Below the pieces are notes generated by a model, which was given only the letters and a program-made list of their open reading frames with translations, searched no databases and was not told where the DNA came from. From NCBI GenBank assembly GCA_023614405.1, contig CM042691.1:176920927-176984926 (forward strand): a stretch of 64,000 bases of DNA, in the 5' to 3' direction. Position 1 is the stretch's first letter; each line of letters begins with the position of its first letter. This DNA is from Avena insularis. Its lineage: Eukaryota > Streptophyta > Magnoliopsida > Poales > Poaceae. The translations under genes and the position numbers were made by a program. Shown here piece by piece: positions 10,359-23,456 of this stretch.

Positions 10359-13300
10359 CGTGTCTATATGTAGATCTGTTGCACGAGTAGAACACAATGG
10401 TCATTGTGGGCGTTGATGCTTTTGTTGTCGATTGCTTCTTGTGTACTTTGCATCTTGCGGGATGGTGGGATGAAGCGGCCCGGGCTAACCTTACATGACA
10501 TCGTTCATGAGACTTGCTCCACGCTTGACATGCAACTTGTATTGCATAAGTGGCTTTTGGTGCTGTTTCTCCCAACATAGTTAAGATTCAATTTACAACG
10601 GGTGATTGACAATACTAGTATCAATGTTGTGGTTCTTGTTCGTAAGTTAGAACGACACTTATTGAAAGCCCCAAACCACGTAAAACATGCAAAGAAAATT
10701 AGAGGCGTCTAACTTTGTTTTGCAGGGTGTCTTTATGATGTGATATGGCCATGATTGTGATTATATATGATGTATGCAATGTTCCTTATTGTAAGTTGGC
10801 AATGGCGAGAGCCATATGGTTGTCTTTAAATTCTGTTAAGACCCGCTTGTCTGTTCAAAATAGTTGTAATAGTTGAAGCTGGTGGACGACAACCATGGAG
10901 CGGCGTCATTGACCTTGATGCAATGCCGGTGATGATGGAGATCATGTTCGTGCTTGAAGATGGAGATCGGAAGCACAAGAAGAAAGGCCATATCATATCA
11001 CATATTATGAATTGCATGTGATGTTAATCCTTTTATGCATCTTGTATTGCTTAGTTAACGATGGTAGCATTATAAGATGATCCCTCAAGCACACAATTTC
11101 AAGTTTTAAAGTGTTCATCCTTAGTAAGCACCGTTGCTAAAGCTCGTTGTTTCGAAGCACCACGTGATGATCGGGTGTGTTAGATTCTGCGAGTGTATAC
11201 AACATGAGCAAGCCAGATTTTCTCATGCGGAAGCTAAGGTTGATCTTGACGAGCCTAGCATGTACAGACATGGTCTCGGAACACGGATCACCGAAAGGTA
11301 AAGCATGAGTCATATAGTAGATATGATGAACATGTTGATTGTTCGCCATTGAAGCTACATCAACTCTCGTGATGATCGGTTTTGATGTGGTGGATTTGGT
11401 TCGTGTGATCACTAAAACAATGTGAGGGATATTGTTTTGAGTGGGAGTTCAACGGCAATATGATTAAAAGTTGAACACTATTTATCATAAATTAAATCAA
11501 AGTGAATTTGCATAGTTGTTGTAGTCATTGGCATCCGTTTACCACCTTGCGCTTAGTTTTAATTGAGATAATAGAACTATAGAATTCTGGTTAGTTACTT
11601 TACGAACTGGTATCGTATTGTTTTGAAGTGTTAATCTAAAGTTTAAAAGTCCTATTGCAAACTTTCAGTAAGTTCCGGTTACTCCATTTAGTTTAATAAT
11701 TAGTATTAAATCAAGAGTGAAAATTCCAAGTGTTAGTGTATAAGTATCATGTTTGTCTCCATAATTCTTGATATTCAAAGGATTGTCTTAATATCAAGGT
11801 TATCTAGGATCTGAAAGAGTTGTTTTAGAAACCATGATGTGTGGAAGATATTGTGATATCTGAAACAAAGTTTTGGTTGCAACATGATAGAGTATAATAT
11901 GGCAAAAGTCATGTTCTCATATTTGATGAGAATTTGCAAAAGGTTGGAGACACTAGTTGTCCTAATCCTCCAAAAGGCTTTGGAGAGCAACATTATACTC
12001 GCGATTCACCGTTACAAGCTAAAAGTATCTTGATCATGGATAATTCCATGAAAAGGGTGAATATTTTATGTAGGTAAAATGTTTACTACACCAATAGATT
12101 ACTAAAGAAAGGAATTTGAAAGAACACCAAACATTTGATGATGGTGATCTACTTCAAAGTGCAAGTCCAAAGACATTGTTATTTAACTATACACGCTTTG
12201 GACTATGTGTCATATGTATGACTCCACTATTGATGTTGATAGATTCTTTCAAACAGAACAGGAAATACTGAAAGAGAATCTCATAAGTATATGGCAGAAA
12301 AGAAAAGACTAGAATTGTTCAGCTTAAGTATATAGATGATATACATGTTATGGATATATTCTTTGCTTATTAAACAATGTGGTTCTTAAGTATTTGATAC
12401 TGAATTTGTTGGTGTGAATCGTCATACGAAACAACACAATTCATGAACTATAATGGCCTAAGTAACTAGCAAAAGAATATGTGATGATGTTCATCGAGAA
12501 CAAATAAAGGGTTATTGTGTTGCTCGTTAAACATCAAAGCTTGCCTTCAAGATTTGTTTTATCAGGTATTATGAGAACAAAAGGGTTGTTCAAATAATTG
12601 CCGTAATCCATAAAAGATGGATGATTCACAAATCTCGTTGGAGAAATCACATCCATAAAACTAGTGCTAAAAATGTCGAAAGACAAATTGATTGAAAGAT
12701 CACTTAGGAAGTGGCATCGCCGTTTAAATTATATTGGAAAGAAAACATGAAGAAACTCCATATGGATGGAATTTTGGAGTCTTTTGATTTTTTATCACAT
12801 GACGCTTGTGAAACTTTCCTAGAGATAATTAAAACTTCGTTCATAGGCCAAAAGGGAACGAATGACTAAGCTTATTGGAACTTGTACATATTGTTGTATG
12901 AAATCCATTATATGTAGTCAAGAGCGATGGATTTCAACTTCATATGCTTTCTCCGAAAATTTGAGTGAATATATGAATATTTACTTAATAAGGATGAAGT
13001 ATGAAACATTTGAAAAAGTTCAAAGTCTTTCAAGACGAAGTGCAAAATCATTGTAATAAGAATATAAATAGTTTATGATAAAGATCATAAAGGAAGATAT
13101 TTGAGTTACAAGTTTAGCATAATACCTAAGATTTAAGGAATCGATTACGTGGATTTGCATTTCTGAAACACCATAAGAGTATGGAGCGTTCGAGATATGT
13201 AATTAAAACCTTGTTTGACATGGTAAGATCAAAGGTGTAATTCATAGAACTGCCATTATATTTTAAAGATTAAAAGCTTTAGAGACTACCGTTTTCCCGA

Positions 13301-15331
13301 AAAGAGCTCCATCATAATCCGCTGAAATGACACCATATAAAGTTATGGTTTGGGATAAAACCCAAGTAGTCCTTTCTTAAACATTGGTATGCTATGCATA
13401 AGAAAGATGTTTGCAACCAAAGTCGGATAAACCTGTCTTTGTATTCCTGTTAAGTATTCCTCCATAAACACCGGAGACAAAAGTGTTTGTCGCTTAGAAC
13501 GTCAAGTTTCTTTGAGAAGGAATTTTGTGAAAAGATAAGTGGGAGGACAATAGAACTTTGATAAGGTTAAAGGAACCTTAGCTATATGTGCAGAAGTTGC
13601 GCTTGAAAAGTGTTAGGAGGCGCAATAATGCTCATGGCTCACGTGCCTCAAAGGTTGTGGTCACGAGATCTAAGTTCCTATTAAAACAAGTAGGTCGGTA
13701 AACAATCAAATACCAAGATTTGAGAGTTAAATCATTATTTGACAATAATGATCTGACTACATGCAAAGAAGCGACGATGGGCCCTGACTCCGTCAAATGG
13801 CTTGAAGCCATAAAATCCGTGATAGTTCCATACACGAGAAATCAAGTTTTGAACTTGAAGGACCCTCGAGAAAGGTGTAAGACCTTACAGTAGTGTTTGG
13901 ATCTATAAAGAAGTAGACATGGATGTTTCACATCTATGAAATAGTCGACATGTTGGGAAAGAGTTCACAAAAATGTTCAAAGGTTGACTATGACAAGATT
14001 TTGATCTTTCATAGAGATATTTAGTCTAGACGGATTAATGTAGCAACCACTACATATAATTTTTGTTATGTGGTAGTTGAATAAACAAAACAAGTTTTTC
14101 TAATAGAAGGGTTACCTAGGACGTGTGCATGACATGGTCCAAAGGGTTTTGTTAATTCAAAGGATGCTAAATGCATATGCAAGCTTCAATGGTTGAAGTA
14201 AGCATAGCGGAGTTGGAATCTTCACTATGATGAAACTGTTAAAAGAGTTTAATTTCATCGGAGACAATGAAGATGCTTGCATTTGCAAGAAATTAAGTGG
14301 GGGCGCTAAGACATATTTCTAATACATTATGTGGAGGACATATTTTTGATTAGAAATGATGTATCTTTTATTAACACATATTAAGAATTTCATCCTGATG
14401 AAAGACTTAGGCAAAACCCAAATATTTGGCATCAATAGACGCTAATATGGTTGTCTTGAAAGTACATAGATGATGTATTGAATGAGTTCAATATAGAAAC
14501 TACAAGAAAGGTTCTTGTCACGAGAAAGGATTGAATGAGTTCAATATTGATGATATATTCAAGTGTATTGACACTTGGTAAGTGAAACAAAGATTCAAGT
14601 ATAGATTGATACTTGATGTATGAAATCAAAAGAGTACTTATATCAATCATCTTGTGATATGTACAAATCCAGATATGTCCTATGCTCTAAATGTTATGAG
14701 CATATACCAGAATGATTCATAAGATGATCATTGGACGATAGTAAGGATATTCTTATGATCTTTTGGAAGAACTAAGAGTATATTATTTGTAGAAGTGACA
14801 AATAGATGGTTAGTTCATTGTAAAAGTACTACATTGATACTAGTTTTGTCACAGAGTACAAATTAAGTTTATCTCAATCTAAATTAAGGGTGGCACAATA
14901 TAATGGAAAGTAAGTTCCATAATGGATTTGGATGAGTTCCAAAGTTAAGACATTGTGACAGATACTACAACAAAAGGCTAAGTATATGACTGCTATAATA
15001 GCAACTAAAGAGGGCATTTGTGTCAAGTAGTTTGTTGTCAAACTAGGTGTAGTTCACAGCGGGATAATACTATGAAGATATATTGTACGACAATATTATC
15101 AACATGTTTTAACCCCAAAGAACTAAAGGTCTCACCGAAGGACCAAAATTATACAAAGCCATCTCATTAGAGAATGAGTGATGCGAAGAGACGCAAAGAC
15201 ATGCAATTACAGACGGACACCTGGAAGTGTCAGATCCAGAGATCAGTTGACCACTAGCAATCGTGTACATACAACACAAGAAAGCCATAGGTGTTGAATA
15301 CACAAAGGTTTGAAACTAGATTATTGACTCT
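10359..15331 (+). pseudogene. Decayed gag-pol of Copia F
   Basis: No open frame over about 70 codons survives, but Copia domains can be read in order across frames. Near 12710-12830 is a GAG-pre-integrase remnant (W-H-R-L, MKKLHMDGILESFD, DACE). Near 13160-13430 is an integrase remnant (RTLFDMVRS-like; KPSLSFLKHW-like). RT follows at about 13780-14400: GPDSVKWLEAIKSVIVPYT, then an EGFVNSKDAKCICKLQ-like stretch, then YVED at 14328-14339 where YVDD is expected. Near 14930-15020 is a Copia RNase H end with AKYMTAIIATKEG. No zinc knuckle or protease triad could be placed in 10400-12600. Stops and indels are dense throughout. Confidence 0.8.
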
Positions 15332-15347
15332 AGTGCAAGTGGGAGAC
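15332..15347 (+). other. Polypurine tract of Copia F
   Basis: AGTGCAAGTGGGAGAC directly precedes the 3' LTR; this is the usual form in the Angela/BARE group. Confidence 0.85.
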
Positions 15348-17237
15348 TGTTGGAGATATGCCCTAGAGGCAATAATAAAGTGGTTATTATCATATCTTCA
15401 TACTTATGATAAATGTTTACATACCATGCTATAATTGTATTAACCGGAAACATTAATACTTGTGTGATTTGTAAACATAAAAGAGTCCCTAGTAAAGCCT
15501 CTTGTTAAACTAGCTTGTTGGTTAATATATGATCATGGTTTCCTGATCATGAACATAGAGATGTTATTAACAACAGGGTCATATCATTAGGAGAATGATG
15601 TGATGGACATACTCCTATAGTTAAACGTAGCATAAAGATCAAGTCATTTAATATAGTTCATTTGCTATAAGCTTTACGATACATAGTAACCTAATTCCTT
15701 CGACCATGAGATCATGCATATCACCTTTACGGAAGAATGCTTTGATGACATCAAACACCACACCGTAACAGGTGGCTATAAAGGTGGCATTGAGTGTTCG
15801 GAAAGTATTGGTTGAGACACATGGATCAAGAGTGGGATTTGTCCATCCATATGACGGATAGATATACTGGGCCCTCTCGGTGGAATGTCATCCAATTATC
15901 TTGCAAGCATGTGACTGGCTCACAAGGGATCACATACCAGGAACGAGAAAAGAGTACTTATCGATGAACGAGGTTGAACTAGGTATGCAGAGATACCGAC
16001 GATCATAACCTCGGATAAGTAAAATATCGTGAGACAAAGGGAAATTGGTATCGTATGTAAGTGGTTCATTCGATCGCAAAGTAATCGTAGAAATATGTGG
16101 GAGCCATATGAATTTCCAGATTCCTCTATTGGTTATTGATCGGAGAAGTGTCTCGATCATGTCCGCATAATTCACGAACCGTAGGGAGACACACTTAAGG
16201 ATTCGATGTTGTTGAGTAGTTATGGAATGATGAGTAAGAGACCGAATGTTGTTGGTCTCGGATGGGATCCGGGATATCACGAGGAGATCCGGAATGGTCC
16301 GGAGAATAAGATTCATATAAGGAAAGTCTTGTTTCGGAGTTGGGGAATGATTCCAGTGTTTTCATCGGGAATGTTCTAGAAGGTTCCGGAATGTCTGGCA
16401 CTCCGGAGGGGAAGGGTACATGAATGTGTTATATCAAGTTGGTATGATTGCATTATGTACTTGGTGTCATCGCTGTACCAAATAGAGGGTTTATTCAAAT
16501 CCTAGTTTGAAAAGTCAAACGGCTAGTTTGAAAAGTAAAACGGCTAGTTTTGGGAAAAAGGAGAAGGAGGTTTGAAACCGACTTGGGGGAGGAGTTCCTC
16601 CTCCCACCCGCCACCTTAGGTCCAGGTAGGGAGGGACTCCTCCCAGCGCGCCTCCTCCACCTATAAGAGGAGGGGCAGGGCTCCCCTCCTAGACACAAGA
16701 TTGCCCCCTCTAAACCTAACCCTAGCCGCCGCCGCCCACCATAGCCGCCGACTTGGGCACCTCCAAGCCCTAGCCGCCGGCTCTAGCACCCCCTCCTTGG
16801 TGTGTTTAAACCCTAGAACACCGAGGGCTCTCTCATAGTCCACCATACTCGCTCCGGCTTAAGGCGAAGCCTCATGAGATCTCCCTCTACTTCGATACCA
16901 CGCCATCGTCTGCCGAATCGCGAGGAGAGTGCTACAACCTCCGCTTTTCTTTGGAACAAGGGAGAGGAAGGTCTTCATCGAAAATCGAACGTGTGTGAGC
17001 GCTACTGAGCGCTTGGCCGGAAGGATCGTCTACGCGATCTTGAGATCGACAAGAGTACGACTACATCACCCACGAGAATCTGCTCTTGTTAACCGCTTTG
17101 GAATCTTCGAGGGTGAGTTCCCCTATCGACTCATTGCTACAATCTAGTAGATAGATCTTGGCTTGATCATAGATTAGATCTTGATTGTGTGTTCATGCGG
17201 TAGAAATTTTTTGTTTTCCATGCTACGAACCCCTACA
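15348..17237 (+). repeat. 3' LTR of Copia F
   Basis: 1890 bases, TG...CA, close match to 8400-10345. It is shorter mainly by a deletion in the GCCGCCGCC tract near 16745 and another near 16980-17010. Confidence 0.92.
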
Positions 17238-17242
17238 AAGGT

Positions 17243-18975
17243 AATGTCTGAACCTTCCGCCATGGAAGTGCCCCCAGACGTTGCCACGGAACTTTTTGTT
17301 GTCGGCGAGCAGGCGACACAAGAGAGCACATCATCTTAATTGGCTAATGCTCCGGCTAAGGATGCCACTAATAGCGGTAAGGCGATGGTGGAAGGAAGAA
17401 CTCTGCCGTAGGCTGAGCCATTGCACCCAAGACGCCAGTAGAGCTTCCAAAGATCGTCTACCCGGTGCTTACACCGAGTGGCTCAGCTCTGGCTTCTGGT
17501 GCAATATCGACTTCTCCCACATGTGGTCTCGAGGAGCTGCTCAAGCAAGCGGATATCCTGCACGGAAACAGCATTGCTTTCAGCAAGATATTTGCCGAGA
17601 GCACCACCAACCTCAAGATCATTGCACTTGTAAGTTTTATATGTCTTTTGCATTTCATATGTAGTATCCCACTGTAACCCCCGAGGTTTAGACGGAAAAC
17701 CATAGGTCTTTGGGTCTAAATGATCTAAGAGTGACTAAGCTAGAAATTTCACACTGTATCCCACAAGTATATCATTTGAATGAATTATTCGGACTAGATA
17801 CTTTTATAGTAGCAAACGCAGTGTTTGTAAATTTCAATACTATAGTCCCCAAGCTTCTAGTTGAAAACAGAATTGGTTCTGACTAGATGCTTAGAGAAAG
17901 ACTAAGCATATTGCTGAGTTAAAAACTCGTACTGTAGCCCCCAAGCCTCTAGGCGGATACTTATTCGCTAGATGCTCCAAGTAGACTAAGTAATATTAAT
18001 CTTTTTTGCAGAATGAGAATGCTCGGAGAGGTGCCACCAACGACAAGTTCCACAAGATGCGTGCTGACCTTGAAGCTGAAAAGGGTAAAACTGCCTTCTT
18101 GAAGGATCAAATCACCAAGAGCAAGAGTCTGTTTTTCTTTTCAATTTCGCACTCAATCTTGGTCTTGCGCCGTTAACCTCCGACTACTCATTGTGCACTG
18201 TCATTTGTCTGACATGCAGAAGCTATTGCCAAGGCGAAGGATATTGTCGATCAATCCAAGCACATATAGCTGATGGATAGCGAGAACAAAATCCTTAAGC
18301 AGGACAGGGCTGAATCACTGAAGATGCATGAAGATGCTATGAAGGCCATGCAGGAATCCGCCAACACGGAGATCAACCGACCGAAGGAGGAAATTGCAAT
18401 CCTCAAGGAGCAAAACAAAGCTGTCGCCGAGAAGAATATGCGAAACCTTGAGCCAGGTACTCTGAAATTTTGTTATGTGTTGAACTCATGTCCTCCATTG
18501 CTTGGCCGGAAATGTAGCTCCTATTGGTTTAACCAATAATCCTCCTCCGCCGAAGTAATGCATGGTTCTTGCCGGCAACTTCATCAACACCGCCATCACG
18601 CAAGCAAAAGAAATTGCCAATCCCTTGAACATCAACATCATGGCGCTGGACTCCGTCATGAAGTACTCAGAGATCTTGCGCCAAGCCCCCAAGCGTACAG
18701 TAAGCTGGAAAGCATCATGTACCCGGGCTCGTGCAAGGATGTCGCTAGCAATGGTCAAGGCCCACTATGAGAATGCCAACATCAACACGGTGACCTCTGG
18801 TCTGCCTGACATAGACGATGACGGACAGAAGATCGATCACGGAGCTATCTGGTCATCTCTCGCCGGCTATGACACCAGGGTTGCCAAGTTGGTGGATGCA
18901 AACACGTTTGTACCCCTTGAGGTCATTGACACCGACCAGTACAGCTCCTCCGAGTCCCTCAAGAGACTTCGTTGA
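17243..18975 (+). pseudogene. Antisense extra ORF of element C, 3' part (coiled-coil C terminus)
   Basis: This continues the ORF beyond Copia F. One exon (to about 17629) ends with GLEELLKQADILHGNSIAFS and a GTAAGT donor. The intron runs to about 18011 (TTTTTTGCAG). Short helical exons follow: ARRGATNDKFHKMRADLEAE near 18015-18130, then NKILKQDRAESLKMHEDAMK at 18280-18450, heptad-rich and likely a coiled coil. The last exon (18562-18975) is open and contains NFINTAITQAKEIANPLNIN, DTRVAKLVDANTFVPL and a stop after SESLKRLR. Stops lie near 17337 and 18268 and there is a frameshift around 17440. The C-terminal helical layout with a final acidic/serine tail is usual for this family; its role is unknown. 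Confidence 0.65.
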
Positions 18976-19558
18976 TGATCAAGAGGACTCTCCTGCTGCC
19001 GACGACGTTACCTGAAAGTCTCCTGCGCCAGAGGAATGAAAAACACTTATGTAATATTTGTTTCCTCTGGTTGTATGTATGCAGAAAAACTACGGGTTTA
19101 ACCTTAAGGCGGAAAACAATAGCTACATGTTTCCTGCTACTTAAGTACTAGTTCCAGCATGTATATATTTTTTAAGCAAGTGTTGGCCTATCCATTACTT
19201 TGGCTTTTATGCTTGACTTTTCGTGAGTCAGAAGACCCGTAGTCGGAACTACGCGCTCAAGTTATGATGCCCAATGGCACCGTCAAGAACCTAAGCACAC
19301 AATCGCCAACTTCGAGTGCCAAAAGTCACTACTCCAGAATCCACATAGAAACAACAAAGAATGTGTAGACCAGAAAACTTAAGCTAACGCCCATAGGCGG
19401 AATTTTCACAAGTGCAAATATAAAACTTGCGCATAAAGGTTTTATACGTATGATCTGAAAATGAACACTAAAGGAGGTAAAAGACTCAAGCATATGAGTT
19501 AACCAAAGAGCTTTATTTCATTGATCATTTAAGAGGTACACAGTAGATAAAAAATATG
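18976..19558. other. Gap between extra ORF and integrase of element C
   Basis: AT-rich spacer between the converging plus-strand ORF and minus-strand pol. It should hold both 3' UTRs. No coding sequence is recognised. Confidence 0.5.
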
Positions 19559-20832
19559 CTAAGTGTAAAAAGGACGTAGCTGTGATATGTTCCATGGCCG
19601 ATCAAGCTCCGGGTAATCATCATCCGGGTCATGCCGCTTACACTTATGATCCTCGTTTGGTATATCCTCTAGTTCACAATTGTCAATGAGGTAGTAAGAC
19701 CCATTGAGTAGCGCCTTGCTTATGATGAATGGTCCTTCCCATGGCGGGGATAATTTGTGTTACTTATTCTGCTTAAGTCGGAGCACCAGATCCCCCTCCT
19801 TAAATGAGCGATGCCGAACGCGGCGACTATGGTAGCTGTGTAGATTCTGCTGGTAGATGGAGGATATTTGGCATGCCAATACGTGATCTTCCTCGAGAAG
19901 GTCCACATTAAGGCACCTAGATTCTTCAGCGTCATCTTCGTTGTAGGCGGCAACTCTTGGTGAATCGTGGAGGATGTCGGAAGGCAGGATGGCTTCTGCT
20001 CCATATACCATGAAATAAGGGTGTAGCTGATGGATCTGTTGGGTATAGTTCGTAAACTCCATAGAACAGATGGTAATTCCTTCGTCCAGGCTCCAGCTGC
20101 TCTATGTAGCGGTGCCTCTAGACGTGGCTTGATTCCCTGCAGAATTAATCCATTGGCTCGCTCAACTTGTCCATTGGACTGTGGATGTGCCACAGATGCC
20201 AAGTCAAGTCGGATGCCCTTCTCCCAACAATAGGCTTCCACTTCTCCGAGTGACAAGTTGCTGCCGTTGTCGGTGATAATGCTATGTGGGAGACCAAATC
20301 TCACCACTAGATCTCGGACAAACCTAAGGGAAGCTGCCCCATCAAGCTTTCTAATGGGTTTAGCTTCTATCCATTTGGTGAATTTATCAACTACCACTAG
20401 CATATGCGTAAAACCACATGGTGCCGTCTGTAATGGACCAACCATATCTAGCCCCCAGACTACAAACAACCAAGTTATTGGTATTGTTCGCAATTCTTGA
20501 GCTGGTACATGTGGTTATCGGGCATAATACTGGCATCTCATACATGTCTCAACTAGCTTGTCGGCGTCCACCTTCGCAGTCAGCCAGTAGAATCCTTGGC
20601 GGAAGGCTTTGGAGTCCAACGATCGAGGAGCGGCGTGATGCCCGCAATCTTCGAGATGGATCTCACGAAGGATTTCAATACCTTCTTGCTGGGAAACACA
20701 CTTTAGGTATACACCAGTGGTGCTTCTTTTATAGAGATATCCATTGATAATGGTATAGCCCTTTGATCGACGTACTATTTGACGACTTTCGACCTCGTCG
20801 ATGGGCAAAGTTCCGTGTACGAGATACTCCAT
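19559..20832 (-). pseudogene. Integrase of element C
   Basis: The N-terminal zinc-binding region (HLEDCGHHAAP, then CMRCQYYAR) is at about 20660-20515. The catalytic core has D in VVWGLDMVGPL (near 20455), D in SIITDNGSNLS (near 20255) and E in GQVERANG (near 20150), so the D-D-E triad is present. The C-terminal part continues in another frame (VYGAEAILPSDI, then RRVRHRSFKEGDLVLR, a GPY/F-like end) to an in-frame stop near 19759. Beyond it WEGPFIISKALLNGSYYL and PWNISQLRPFYT lead to the terminal stop at 19559-19561. There is at least one frameshift (about 20060) and one early stop. It joins retrotransposon cDNA to host DNA when intact. Confidence 0.85.
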
Positions 20833-21588
20833 GAACCTTTGTTACTGTGTGAACAAACGAGTCAACTCTATCTGGGTTAGATGGATCCGCTCCCTTCACG
20901 GATGGTGTCCATAGATGCTCCAGAAAAATGCCAGGAGAAATTGGTTTGCGCCCTGCTCGAAGCTTTGATAGCAGATCAGCGGCCTCATTTTCCTCCCTCT
21001 TGACATACTTGACTTCGTAGCCCTCGAAGCACTTTGCTATATCATCTACTTCGTCTCGATATGCCGCCATCATAGGGTTCCGCGTGTTCCAGGTGCCAGC
21101 CACCAGCTGGGCAACCAAGTCGGAATCTCCACATCAAACTATGCACTTGATGCCAATATCCTTGGCTACGCGAAGTCTGTGAATGAGTGCTTCATATTCT
21201 GCCATGTAATTTGTAGCCTCAAAGTGTATCTGCAGAACGTAGTGTAGCTTTTCCCCTGTTGGTGACTGTAGAAGTACACCAGCCCCCGATCCATTGAGTA
21301 TCTTTGATCCGTCAAAGTGCATTACCCAGTATTCTGTCTCTGGTACAGGGGTAGCATCTGGCATATCCGTCCAATCTACAATGAAATCCGCTGAGACCTG
21401 TGATTTGATAGCGTCGCATCTCTTGTAGGTGATCTCGAAGGCGGCAAGTTCAATGCCCCACTTCGCAACCCTTCCTATAGCGTCGCTGTTATTGATGATG
21501 TCGGACAGTGGAGCTTTGCTCACAGCTGTGATAGGGTGCTCCTGGAAATAGTGCCTTAGCTTCTGAGAAGCAAGGAACACTCCATAAG
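20833..21588 (-). pseudogene. RNase H and second (archaeal-type) RNase H of element C
   Basis: From 21580 the frame reads the end of the usual RNase H/connection (LRHYFQEHPITAVSKAPLSD, AKWGIELAAFEI). It then gives a second RNase H: MHFDGSKILNGSGAGVLLQS, EATNYMAEYEALIHRL and, after a stop near 21133, VAQLVAGTWNTRN with REENEAADLLSKLRAG. The D...E...D pattern (HFDGS, AEYEAL, NEAADLLS) is present. A second RNase H of this kind is a known Tat-lineage trait. A stop near 21133 and a frame change separate it from the integrase. Confidence 0.8.
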
Positions 21589-22660
21589 CTAACTTTTGTA
21601 GTGCGGGTAACGCTGCTTGGACTCCGTCAAGACCTTGCTTACATAGTAAATTGTTCGTTGCACTGCGTACTCATGCGTTGGTTCTTTCCGCTCCACCACG
21701 ACAACGATGCTGATTACCCGGTTGGTGGCCGCTATGTAGATCAACATAGGCTCCATAGGCTTGGGTGCTACGAGCACAAGTGCAGAGGAAAGTATCTCCT
21801 TTAGCTTCTTGATTGCACCATCTACTTCATCTGTCCATGTAAATTTTTCCGCCTTCTTCAATAACTTGTACAGCGGCAGAGCCTTCTGTCCAAGTTGGCT
21901 GACGAACCGGCTTACTGCTGCAACGCAACCTGTTAGCCGTTGGATGTCCTTTAGGCATGTCGGATGGTTTATGTTTAGTATCACTTTGATCTTCTCCGGG
22001 TTGACCTTGATTCCACGCTGGGAGACGATGAAGCCCAATAATTTGCCGGCTGGAACCCCGAAGACGCACTTCTTTGGGTTAAGCATCATGTTGTATTTCT
22101 AGAGATTATCAAAGGTTTCTTTTAAGTCGGAGATTAAGTCGTTTGACTACTTAGACATCACTGCTATATCGTCCACATAGGCGTGAACGTTCCAACCAAT
22201 TTGATTGTGAAGACAATGCTGCAAAGTCCGTTGGTACATATCACCTGCGTTTTTAGCCCAAAGGGCATCATGACATAGAAAAATGTATCGTAAGGTGTGG
22301 TGAACGAAGTGGCCAATTGGTCCGACTTCCTCATTTTTATCTGGTGGTATCCTGAGTATGCAATGAGAAAACATAGAAGTTCCGAGCAAACCGTCAAGTC
22401 AATGAATTGGTCAATGTGAGGGAAAGCAAACGGATCTTTCCGGCACGCTTTCTTCAAGCCGGTGTAATCAACGCACATCCTTAATTCTTTGGTTCCCTTT
22501 TTGGGGACAAGTACAGGATTGGCCACCCATTAGGTATGAAGGACTTTTCGGATAAAAGTAGCCTTAAGTAACCTAGCTATCTCTTTGTCTTAGGCGTGTC
22601 TCTTCTCGTCTCTCAAGCGTCGTAGAGGTTGTTTCACCGGTTTGCATTTTGGATCAATAT
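21589..22660 (-). pseudogene. Reverse transcriptase of element C
   Basis: Fingers and palm: PVLVPKKGTKELRMCVDYTG (near 22515-22455), FLIAYSGYHQIKM, ATSFTTPYDTFFYVMMPFGL. The catalytic motif YVDD is in HAYVDDIAVMSK (near 22170). The thumb and RNase H connection follow in MMLNPKKCVFGVPAGKLLGF (22089) and LGQKALPLYKLLKKAEKFTW. Stops occur at about 22528 (before WVANPVL), near 22148 and near 22100, and there is a frame change around 22230. Motif order and residues are standard Gypsy RT; the copy cannot be translated intact. Confidence 0.88.
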
Positions 22661-22763
22661 TCAAGCTGTTCTCGGAAAGTTCCCTAGGTACACCTTGCAT
22701 GTCGGTAGGCTGCCAGGCAAAGATGTCCCTATTCTCATGGAGTAACTCGATGAGCGCGCTTTC

Positions 22764-23405
22764 CTATTTAGGGTCCAGGTTCATCCCAATGGCGGTGGTC
22801 TTGGAGGCATCACCTACCACAAGTTCTACCGACTTGGTCTCGATGGCGGCCTTGAAGGCGGGATCAGAGTCAGAAATTTTCTTCTTCGATGCTGGCATCT
22901 CCGAGGCATCGAGCTTGCTCTGGATCTCCTTGAACTCTTCGCTGTAGAGGACAGCTTCTGCAAAGGATCCTTCTCCAATCTCACAGTCCCTTTCTTTTGT
23001 AAAGCTTCTGGATACGGTGATGACACTGTTTGGTCCGGGTATCTTGAGATTGTTGTAGACGAAGCATGGCTTGGCCATGAAGGCGTGGAAGATGTCGCGT
23101 CCGAATATGACGTGGTACACGCTCTTGAAGGGGACCAATTCAAAGGTCATGCATTCTTGGTGGTAATTGTTAACATCACCAAAAGCAACCAGAAGAGTGA
23201 TGCACCCAAGGGACCGAGCCTCCCGGCCAGGAACTACGCCATAGAACACGGTGCTGGTCCGCCTTAGGTTGGTCTCTATCAAGTTCATCTTGTGCAGTGT
23301 ATCCAGGTACAAGATATTGATGCTACTTCCACTGTCCACCATGCATTTGGTGAACTCGTTGCCATCAATCAGAGGGTTGATGACCATGGCGTATTGATTC
23401 TCCAT
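22764..23405 (-). pseudogene. Aspartic protease of element C
   Basis: An open frame of 213 codons carries MVDSGSSINILYLDTLHKM, the active-site D-S-G of retroviral-type proteases, and FKSVYHVIFGRDIFHAFMA about 80 residues on (the I-x-G-R-D flap/core block). It ends with an acidic tail leading to RT. This is the best-preserved part of the polyprotein. It cleaves Gag-Pol when functional. Confidence 0.85.
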
Positions 23406-23456
23406 TGGAACGAGGTCTGGGTAATCCTTCCTGTCCCGAGCGATTGGAACTTCTGA

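Larger units (their letters stand above)
8400..17237 (+). mobile_element. Copia retrotransposon F (Angela/BARE-like), full length but coding-dead
   Basis: It is complete: LTRs 8400-10345 and 15348-17237, both TGTTGGAGATATGCCC...CCCCTACA; primer site; decayed pol; polypurine tract. The target duplication is AATGT (8395-8399) against AAGGT (17238-17242), one base apart. The LTR start is the type found in the Angela/BARE/WIS group, as I know it. The insertion splits the extra ORF of element C, so F is younger than C. Confidence 0.9.
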
